Source: Epiperipatus broadwayi (lineage: Eukaryota; Onychophora; Udeonychophora; Euonychophora; Peripatidae). Taken from it: a DNA stretch of 64,000 nucleotides. Shown here in pieces: positions 56,740-64,000 of this stretch. The stretch covers positions 2,644,001-2,708,000 of the forward strand of contig JAQFVV010000143.1 of the NCBI GenBank assembly GCA_028023455.1, in the 5' to 3' direction. The notes beneath the pieces were generated by a model. The model saw only the letters and a list, made by a program, of their open reading frames with translations. It did not search any database and had not been told where the DNA came from. How positions within the stretch are numbered: position 1 is the stretch's first letter; every line of letters begins with the position of its first letter. Position numbers and translations under genes: made by a program.

Positions 56740-58090
56740 GCTTTTGAAAGTTTTAGTGAATTTTTCTCTGAAAGCACTCATTCTGTTTAATAAATGGACA
56801 CTTCATCCCTGATATATATATATAATTAGTTGCTACACAAACTATACAATTTGATTTTAATGAAAACTAAAATTGAACTTTTAGAAACATAAACTTATTA
56901 CAATATAAATTTATAATATTTGATTTAGCCATATTATATTAAAACATTGCTCTTTTTTTGCTTCAAAATTTTTTTTTTTCTTGACACTATATTTTTGTAT
57001 AGATAAATAATTTTGAATTTAAAATTTTTAAATTTTGGGAGTTTTAATATGTTATTGATAAATGGAGGCTTTAAATATATTAAAGCTTAAAAGTAATACT
57101 GTTTGAATTTATACAATTATTAGTTATTTTCATTTTTCAAGCTTTCTTTGTAATTTTTTTTTGTAGTCGCTTCTGAAGATAACCAATGACATTTGGCTGA
57201 AGTATCAATTATAATCATAGTAATAAAAATTTTCCATTTAAAAGAAAAAGGGAATCCAATTGTTTACGATTATATATATTATTATCAGCCATTGACATTC
57301 TGTTATAGAACAAAGACTACTCCAATATTTTTCCATAAAAGTTATTTCTCAATTCTTTTTGTTGTCATAATGGTCAAGATAATCTTTTTAGTTCATTTTC
57401 TCACTTCAAGATAGATCTTTTCCAAGAATGTTTTATGTCTTAATCGTTAAGACCAGAATATCAGTTATCCTTCTTTTTGTTATGAATTTAGCTTATCTTT
57501 AATTCTTTTATTTACTATTCTATCTTTTGTTATGTCAAAAGTATCACTTTTCATACTTTTTTTCTGTTATTTCAGTCTTTGTTCCATTTTAAAATTCAGA
57601 GTCTATGATTTACAATCACAAGTTAAAAGTCAAGATAAAAATTAATTTTTTATTTTTAAAATTCAATAATGACCTTTTAAAATATATATATATTAAGTCT
57701 ACCAAATATATTTCAAACCATTTTAATTTTTCTCTTTATTTCTTTCATTTTATTTTTTAAAGTTGATATCAACTAAACCAAATAAACAATTATCCACATT
57801 AAGATTTCTTCAGACTAGATATAAAATTCTTAGGTAATGCATACATTGTTAAACAACATTTTGGTTTTAAATTAAAAGTTATTTTTCAAAGTCTAAATAT
57901 AGTCTGTTGATTATAAGTCATCCATTGTTATTGAAAAAAGGAAATATTGTTTATAATGTCAAGATTGTTTAAATAATTACCATTTTTCTTAAAGTTTAAT
58001 ATTTCTCAATTTAAATGTTTGGCATTCTGAGGAAATAATGATTGAGTTATTTCATAGTTTGATGTCATTGTGTTAAAAACTTATTTTAAA
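56740..58090. other. Intron stretch, nothing recognised
   Basis: AT-rich. No defensible frame (57193-57414 is low complexity), no RNA gene, no family repeat. Confidence 0.45.
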
Positions 58091-58094
58091 ATCA

Positions 58095-58765
58095 CAGACA
58101 AAACTCCATACAGTAGAGCCACTCATTGCAAGCCAGAGTAATCAATGGATGCATGAAAATTTGTGCATAAAATCCCTATCTAGTGCCTACTCATCCCTAG
58201 ACTAGTTTCTAGATTGTGGCTTTCATAAGTGAACAGCCTTGGATATGAGAGTACTGCATCTAGATCTTTGGATCTAATGCAACCCTCTAGTAGTCACCTT
58301 TTACTTTAGTTAACTATAAAGCTTTGAGTCCAAAATGAAAACACAATAATATTTTCAAGCTAAACTCATTAGCTTGTATGGTTGTATAGATCTGAACTCA
58401 GTTCAGCATCTATATTTTTTGGTGTCTTTGGTTCTTTAATAACCACAGTTACCATAATCCTACTGGGCAGTATTGGTATTAAATCTTCATACATCACATG
58501 ATCACCATTTTTCATACTTACACAAGTTGTTTTCACAGAGGCAGTGCTCTCAGAGCCAAGGCTCCTTACTGATGAAAACCACAAGCTAGAAACTAGTCTG
58601 GGAATATTTGCTGAGTAGGGAATAAATAGAGATTTTATGCACAAACCTTCCTGCATCCATTGATCACTCTGGCTTGCATTGAGTGATGCTACTGTGGGGA
58701 GAGTTTTGCCTCTGTGAAAACAGCTTGTATAAGCATAAAGAATGGTGATCATGTGATTTTTTTTT
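58095..58765. repeat. R1 inverted dimer
   Basis: A - strand unit (58095-58530) is followed by a + strand unit (58540-58765), meeting head to head near 58533. Both carry CTCCATACAGTAG-type ends and the TGAACTCAGTTCAG block lies in the first. The first unit has lost the core (CTTATGA in place of CTGATGA on -). The second retains a hammerhead (58549-58615). It lies about 120 bp before exon 58885. Confidence 0.75.
58549..58615 (+). ncRNA. Hammerhead, family R1, core intact but stem II weak
   Basis: CTGATGA 58569-58575, GAAAC 58589-58593, GTC 58596-58598. Outer stem I has AGCCAA (58554-58559) opposite TTTGCT (58607-58612), where the 3191 copy has ATCTAA opposite TTGGAT. One pair has changed from T-A to G-C on both sides, a compensatory change, while another became a C-T mismatch. 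CTC/GAG is kept. Stem II (AACC...GCTA) is largely unpaired, so activity is doubtful. Confidence 0.5.
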
Positions 58766-58884
58766 AAATCATTGAAAATAATTTTTTTCCTTAATATTTT
58801 TAATTATGTATTATATTTTTTAAAATGTTATTATTTATATGATGTCTTTTTAGTATGATATATCATGTTTCAAAATCATTTTAG

Positions 58885-59084
58885 ATCTGCTTTTGATAGT
58901 TTATGGGCTGACATAAGAAGTATTTCAAATGAAGAAATGGATATGCATGAAAAAAGGCGTCGTTATATACAAACTATTATCTGGTTTATTGGTTGTTTAC
59001 TTTTCGCTCTTTTTATTCCTGGAATAGGTTTAGTTATTTCTGGATTAGGCAGTCTGGCAGCTGCATTCATCTTTGTGTTTCCTG
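58885..59084 (+). CDS. SLC38A7: SLC38A7-like amino-acid transporter, fourth exon in window
   Basis: The exon is 200 nt, bounded by ATTTTAG and CCTG|GTAAGA. One base completes Arg of HLVGR, then come SAFDSLWADIRSIS, a charged loop (MHEKRRRY), a helix (IQTIIWFIGCLLFALFIPGI) and GLVISGLGSLAAAFIFVFPG. ALFIP-x-IG-x-VIS-x-xG-x-LAA-x-FIFVFPG is the closing signature of SLC38A7-type carriers. The Gly codon is split, so the next exon must begin with two bases; it was not found before 64000. An upstream ATG at 58865 is intronic and is not the start. Intron before it: 13183 bp. Confidence 0.9.
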
Positions 59085-59635
59085 GTAAGAAACTATTTGC
59101 TATATTTATTCTTTGAAAACCTTATTTAAATTAACTATAATTTAATAAGAACTACAAATATATTATAAATATTTGTATGTTGACTATTTTGTGTTGAATA
59201 TTTTTTAGACTTCAGTAAATTTATTTTTAATACTTTTCTTTATATACTTAGAAGAATAAAATATATACATACCTGATACAAATATGACTTTAATTAATAT
59301 TTTTTATGTCTATAAAAAACAATCACTAAGAAATATATATTTTTCATACAGAAGTGGTTCTTGGAAAATAAAGGTATTTTTATTGTAATTGAAGGATTGG
59401 AAGATAAGTGCTTATTTTGTTTGAATCATGAATTTACTTCTATTAATGTATACTATTAATTATGAAAAGTTTTAATTTGATTGTATTGTTAACCAAAGAA
59501 GTGAATATTAACCAGGATTTGTAAAAATTACAGTAGATTTTTTAATAATATTATTTCAAGTAAGAAAATATAATAATTAAAGAAAAAATCATTAATTTGG
59601 AAAATATATATATATATGTAGTATTCGAATCAATA
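59085..59635. other. Intron stretch, nothing recognised
   Basis: AT-rich. CATACAG|AAGTGG at 59350 looks like an acceptor but the following frame stops at once. Ends in (AT)n. Confidence 0.45.
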
Positions 59636-59739
59636 TATATATATATTAAAGTACTATAAAATTCACATAAATTATTTATTACAAGTACTTTCAACTATAC
59701 ATCTTGTAGTCTTTATCAACTATGTAAGATTAAATAATC

Positions 59740-60240
59740 AAAACGAGACTTCCTTTCACAATTTGGTTTAGTTCTCTCATAATTCTGTTATTTAACATTT
59801 GATGATTGCTGATTCATTAACGTTTGATGATTTCTTGAAATCAACATAACCTCTTATTTTACGTTTATTGCGGTAACGTTCAATTTGCTTAATTTTTATA
59901 TTTTTATAATAAAATTTAAATCTATATTGACAAAATATATTATGATCAAAAATAATAGATGATGAAGATTTATTTATATCTTTTCCTGATTGTTTCTCTT
60001 TTTGAATTCTATTATATAAAAGTATATGCTCTTTTATTCTCTTCTCCAATATACATTTAGATTCACTGATATATTGTAAGCCACATTTACATATCAATTT
60101 ATGTATAATACAATTTTGATTAAAATTTGAATTTTGAATTTTAGAATTAATCTATTTGTATTATTTGTTGAGAAAAAAACAATATGACAAACCATTATAA
60201 ATTCTAATAAACTTAACCTACTCATCCGATATAAATGGCA
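59740..60240 (-). pseudogene. Penelope-like element GIY-YIG fragment (left arm)
   Basis: Open part 60097-59792 reads ICKCGLQYISESKCILEKRI, KEHILLYNRIQKEKQSGKD, FDHNIFCQYRFKFYYKNIKI, IERYRNKRKIRGYVDF. Features: CKCG cysteine pair, YISES in place of YIGET, the LEKRIKEH helix, central FDHN, and E-x3-NKRKI. Upstream (60098-60240 on -) stops break the PFISDE-type linker from the RT. Dead. Confidence 0.75.
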
Positions 60241-60274
60241 TTGGAATCTATTTTGTTATTTTTAATGGATTCCA

Positions 60275-60760
60275 ATGCCATTTATATCAGATGAGCAAGT
60301 TAAGTTTATTAGGAGAATTTATAATGGTTTGTGTCAAATTGCTTTTTTCTCAACAAATAATACAAGTAGATTACTTAATAATTCTAAAATTCAAAATTTT
60401 AATTTTAATCAAAATTGTACTATATGTAAATTGATATGTAAATGTGGCTTACAAAATATCGGTGAATCTAAATATACATTGGAGAAGAGAATAAAAGAGC
60501 ATATGCGATTATATAATAGAATTCAAAAAGAGAAACAGGAAAAGATGTAAATAAACCTTCATCATCAGTTATATTTGATCATAATAAATCTTGTCAATAT
60601 GGATTTAAATTTGATTATAAAAATATAAAAATTATGCAAATTGAACGTTGCCACAATAAACGTAAAATAAAAGAGGCTATGTTGATTTCAAGAAATCATC
60701 AAATGTTAATGAATCGGCAATCATTAAATGTTAAAATAACAGAATTGTGGGAGAACTAAA
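60275..60760 (+). pseudogene. Penelope-like element RT end and GIY-YIG domain (right arm)
   Basis: From 60275: MPFISDEQVKFIRRIYNGLC, FFSTNNTSRLLNNSKIQNF, NCTICKLICKCGLQNIGESK, LEKRIKEHMRLYNRIQKEKQ. After a one-base shift near 60540: GKDVNKPSSSVIFDHNKSCQ, IERCHNKRKIKEAMLISRNH and LWEN, then TAA at about 60757. NIGESK keeps the IGE core of the GIY-YIG motif, so this arm is better preserved than the left one. A single shift breaks the domain. Confidence 0.78.
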
Positions 60761-60914
60761 CTAAATTGGATTATGGGTATTGTGAAAGGAAGTCTCATTT
60801 TGATTATTCAATGTTATATAATTGATAAAGACTACAAGATGTATAGTCAAAAGTACTTCTAATAAATAACTATAATTTATGTGAATTTTGCTGTATTTTA
60901 ATATATATATTGAC

Positions 60915-62050
60915 TTGAATATTACATATATTTTGGAAAGAATACAGGCATCAAACTTTATTTGGCATCATAGATATTGGAACAATACATACTGTATCAT
61001 AATAAATTTTTGAAGAGAAACATTAATGGCTTTAAAACATTTTCACAAACTGAAAACTTTTGTTATATTGTTTTAAATAATTATTATAATTGTAAACATA
61101 CATTTTCATGTGCACATCTTAAACTTTGAAATATCTATAAAATCTTAAAACTTTTGTTCTATTGTATATATACTGCATGTAGAGCCTTATTCATGGAAGT
61201 TCAACAGATTTCAGGAGTCAAGTCTTATCCTTCCTGTATTCTTGCTATTTTCATTTATTTATTTAATTATACAGTTTTAATAACTTATTTACATGTTGTA
61301 TAAATAATTTAATTGTATAGTATAAAAATTAGATTTTTCAACATATTATAAACACATTTAAATTTGATTCAACTTCACATTATAGTAAAAATACATATTC
61401 CTCCAAAGAAAAAAAACATTATAGTTAATATTAATACACATGATTGTATATCTAAACTAATTTATTCTTTTATAATAATCAGCAATCTTAGTTTCTCTTT
61501 TCATCATTTTACATCTTAATATTACTACGAGTTTTGTCTGTTTTATTTGTTATTGATTGTATCTTTTTGTTATTATTTTATTGGAAATAATATATGTAAT
61601 ATATATATAATTGACTGAAAAACTAATAAAATTTGTCATCTTTTTTTAATTTGATTTACTAATAATTATTATTGACATTTATAACTAAATCAATCTTTGC
61701 TTCCTTTTTTTATATTCATTAATCTCTCTTTTTTTAAAAAATCTTATTATATTGAATCATTTACATTAGTGTAGGGCTCAGTTGCTGTTTGCTTTTGCAT
61801 GCCATTGATGATCACTTCACACTAATAATGGGATCACATATTTAAGCAATTACATTTCCATTCTTTAAATACATGCGCAACAATTCTGTTGCCTTTTTTT
61901 TTTTTTTGTCTTTTTTTAACTTTTTATTTATTTTTGTAGTTTTTTTCTTCTGGAGTTAGAATGATAAAATGGTCACTCATTTATGATTGACTGCTAATGA
62001 TAATGATGATATCTTTTATCATTCATTGACATTAATGTAACAATTGACTT
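60915..62050. other. Intron or intergenic stretch, nothing recognised
   Basis: AT-rich. I looked for the last SLC38A7 exon (two bases, then an L-x-I/L-like start) and found none. Confidence 0.45.
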
Positions 62051-62055
62051 AATCA

Positions 62056-62786
62056 ATGAGTCATCAGATGACAATTTTGGGTTCTTATAGTCTTGATTTA
62101 ATCATATTTTTATTAATGGCAGAGAGTAATAAAAGAAGTTTCTGCTCTTTGATACTGCATAGAAATAACTGTTTGTTTAGCTTTGAAGCTGACAAACGAA
62201 GCAATATCGAAACTTATAGAAATGAGCTCATCAAGGCAAAATAGAATCAACGAGCCATTGATAATGTTATTAAGAAATTTAAAAGAAGGCCGAATCACGA
62301 GTTGAAACAAAATCAAACGTGTATTTTGCTACCATATATCAAAAATATTTATAGAAAATTGCAATTTTTTGCTCGGAGTTCTGTGTGTGTTTTCGTTCGG
62401 CCCCTAATTTGAACAGGTGTATAAACACCACCAAAGATTATATTCTTTCAGTGCAAGCACAACAGGCGGTCTACAAGATTGCATGTAGCGAAAACAGCTG
62501 CCCAGCTGCATATTATGGGGAGACGAGGGCATCGGTTCAAACAAGATTATCCCAACATGTGTATGCGTACAATAAGGCCTTAGTTGACTCATCCCACCCT
62601 TCAATTTTTGTTCAGCATGCAATGACTGTAGATCATTTATGCAGACCAGATGGACCAAGAGTATTGTGTAGGGAGCGGAATGATTTGCGAAGAAAGGTTA
62701 AGGAGGCATGTTTCATTATCTCGGATGAACATGCAATGAACAAAAGGGAGTCTTTTTATACCTTGTCGAAGAAATGGCAAGTGTAG
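62056..62786 (+). pseudogene. Penelope-like element, RT end plus GIY-YIG endonuclease
   Basis: 62056-62244 gives FEADKRSNIETYRNELIKAK; after a stop, IDNVIKKFKRRPN, then ILLPYIKNIYRKLQFFARS (the LPY-x2-xI...KL linker of PLEs) and a VCVFVRP stretch. The frame 62385-62786 holds the endonuclease: AVYKIACSENSCPAAYYGET, RASVQTRLSQHVYAYNKAL, FVQHAMTVDH, LCRERNDLRRKVKEACFI and TLSKKWQV. The GIY-YIG equivalent is VYKI...YYGET, and the catalytic R and E positions are present. One stop and one shift separate RT and endonuclease. Related to 520-810. Confidence 0.8.
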
Positions 62787-62879
62787 GTGCTCTGATTCTA
62801 ATTTGCATATTTACCCGGTTTTGTCGGATATTTGCATATCAGTATATCATTGAAAAACGATAAGAGAGTTTGTACTTCT

Positions 62880-62915
62880 TGATAATGAAGGGTAAGCCTT
62901 CGAAAATGTTTGAAG
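62880..62915 (+). ncRNA. Degenerate hammerhead-like motif at PLE 3' end
   Basis: About 95 nt after the endonuclease stop, TTGATAATGAAGG-GTAAG-CCTTCGAAAATGTTTG gives a 4-bp stem II (AAGG/CCTT, 62888-62891 with 62897-62900) followed by CGAAA. The CUGANGA part has an insertion or shift. The placement matches that at 1585-1625. Confidence 0.4.
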
Positions 62916-62939
62916 ATTTAATAAAATTGTTATTATTTA

Positions 62940-63239
62940 TAGAATTGTTCAAGATAATTGTTCAATATATCATATTCAAATTATATAATGTGTGCATATT
63001 TAATACTAACACATATTAAAGTTTTACATATTTTATATATGTCTTTATGGAAAGATTTGAGCATGTGTATAAATTTGAATTTATATTGAAATGAAAATCT
63101 CCATTTCAGATTTAATTTAAGTAGTTTGCATATGGGGGGAGATTAGTTTATTTTTAATACCAAATTTAATGAGTGTACAACCATCTAGAAGTTACTAAGT
63201 AAAACTTTTGTAGTATTTAATGATTTTAACATATATATA
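62940..63239. other. AT-rich spacer, nothing recognised
   Basis: No frame or RNA gene; ends in (AT)n at 63230 next to the R2 palindrome. Confidence 0.45.
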
Positions 63240-63243
63240 TATG

Positions 63244-64000
63244 TTATATAAAGAACTTGCAAATAAGCTCTTAACAAGCTTTGCAGAATATCCCTAACCC
63301 CAGATTGGGTTCTGCTGCTGGCTTCCTCAGTGAGATGCTAGGATACTCAAGCATTAGATTAAAAATAGCAGTACAAGCCCAGCACTTTATCTAATGGATA
63401 ACTATTAAATAGAAAATCTGAATTTTTCAGACATCCATATGTCTTCCAATTCAGCTATCTAACTTAAATATCCATATGAGACTGAACTAAGTTTAGATAC
63501 ACCATATATTAATAGCTTTAGCAATATAAAATAGTCAAAACCGTAATAGCAAAAAATAACATTTGTAATACAAGCTTGTTTAAATTAAGTCATGTGACAT
63601 CTGGCTTGATTTTTTTTTTTTTTTGTAATTTTATTTTTTGCTATTAAGGCTTTGGTGATTTTATATTACTAAAGCTATTAATATATGGTGTATCTGAACT
63701 TAGTTCAGTCCCATATAGCTATTTAAGTTAGATAGCTGGATTTGAAGACATATGGATGTCTGAAAATATCAGATTTTCTACTTACTAGTTATCCATTAGA
63801 TTAAGTGCTGGACTTGTCCTAGTATTTTTAATCTAATGCTTGAATATCCTAGCACTTCACTGAGGAAGTCAATAGCAGAAACCAGTCTGGGGTTAGGGAT
63901 ATTCTGCAAAGCTTGTTAAGAGCTTATTTGTGAGCTCTTTATATAACATTTGTAATAAAAGCTTGTTTAAATTAGGTCATGTGGCATCTGAATTGATTTT
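63244..64000. repeat. R2 inverted dimer, hammerhead-bearing, continues past the window
   Basis: A - strand unit (63244-63560) and a + strand unit (63620-63945) mirror each other around about 63600 (for example CTAAAGCTATTAATATATGG with its complement). ATTTGTAATACAAGCTTGTT (63561) recurs as ATTTGTAATAAAAGCTTGTT (63949), so a linker flanks the + unit on both sides. Each unit has the TGAACT(T/A)AGTTCAG block also found in R1, so the two families are distant relatives. The + unit hammerhead is at 63842-63904; the - unit one (63286-63348) keeps CTGAGGA and stem I but has GAAC in place of GAAA. Confidence 0.75.
63842..63904 (+). ncRNA. Hammerhead ribozyme, type I, family R2
   Basis: Outer stem I is a perfect 8 bp: GAATATCC (63842-63849) with GGATATTC (63897-63904). 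Internal loop TAGC/TAG. Inner stem I ACTTCA (63854-63859) pairs with TGGGGT (63888-63893), 6 bp with two G-T. Core CTGAGGA (63860-63866, fits CUGANGA). GAAAC 63878-63882. Stem III AC-CA-GT, and the expected cleavage follows C63887. Stem II is short (G-C, then T-G, inside an A-A mismatch). The long stem I with an internal loop is the strong point; stem II is the weak one. Confidence 0.68.

Larger units (their letters stand above)
59636..60911. repeat. PLE head-to-head palindrome, arms about 620 bp
   Basis: Left arm 59636-60255 (PLE on -) and right arm 60262-60911 (PLE on +) meet at TTGGAATC...GATTCCAATGCC. The outer ends match too: TATACATCTTGTAGTCTTTATCAA on the left, with its complement on the right. 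Each arm is the 3' part of one PLE: end of RT, GIY-YIG domain and terminal hammerhead-like motif (GATAAAGACTACAAG... then AAAGTACTT). Inverted partial copies are a known outcome of PLE retrotransposition. Confidence 0.82.

Noticed and set aside
58369-58752. 127-codon frame on -
   Set aside because: Again R1 sequence read in frame, spanning the head-to-head junction.
58865-59116. ATG at 58865 as a gene start
   Set aside because: The acceptor at 58884 and phase with exon 45439-45701 show that this is an internal exon; the ATG is intronic and the frame beyond 59084 is intron.
59341-59375. Possible small exon CATACAG|AAGTGG...AAAG|GTATTT
   Set aside because: In the phase demanded by exon 58885-59084 it hits a stop.

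Overview
The window is metazoan nuclear DNA, strongly A+T-rich (about three quarters by eye). There are no operons and no dense coding. It has short exons with GT-AG junctions, introns of 4.8 to 13 kb, and many retroelement remnants. The RTE and Penelope retroelements recall arthropod and especially chelicerate genomes, but I cannot prove the taxon from this sequence.

Host gene: four phase-compatible exons of a SLC38A7-type (SNAT7) amino-acid transporter lie on the + strand at 30977-31075, 35918-35975, 45439-45701 and 58885-59084. They encode an internal part of the protein. I found neither the first nor the last exons here, so most of the right half of the window is intron of this gene, filled with repeats.

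Left part (1-10.4 kb): Penelope-like element (PLE) fragments with GIY-YIG endonuclease domains, a tRNA-derived pseudogene, tRNA-derived SINEs, a perfect-looking 51-nt hairpin, and a cluster of a palindromic repeat (family R1) that carries a hammerhead ribozyme. R1 is also inserted in an antisense LINE at 9.2-10.3 kb. Centre-left (10467-26355): a 15.9-kb Ty3/gypsy-type LTR retrotransposon with very long LTRs (about 4.75 kb each). It has a tRNA-Lys-like primer site, a coiled-coil Gag, a Gag-Pol junction with a -1 frameshift signal, and an apparently complete protease-RT-RNase H-integrase Pol ending in a GPY/F module. Centre (28-49 kb): a LINE 3' end, several foldback repeats, a PLE palindrome, and two broken copies of one RTE-type LINE in opposite orientations (40.1-43.3 kb + and 45.9-48.6 kb -). 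Right part (49-64 kb): a hAT-type MITE with perfect 8-bp target duplications nested in a foldback, more R1 copies, a PLE head-to-head palindrome, another PLE, and a second hammerhead-bearing palindromic family (R2) at the right edge.

The theme I find most interesting is self-cleaving RNA. At least four sequence-unrelated loci (3191-3257, 49652-49711 on the - strand, 52781-52841 and 63842-63904) fold as type I hammerheads. They share a minimal stem III of 2-3 bp and a two-part stem I. The 3' ends of the PLE copies carry degenerate versions of the same design. I infer a population of PLE or retrozyme-like elements that use hammerheads. Several of them sit as inverted (head-to-head) dimers. All folds were made by eye and need computation.
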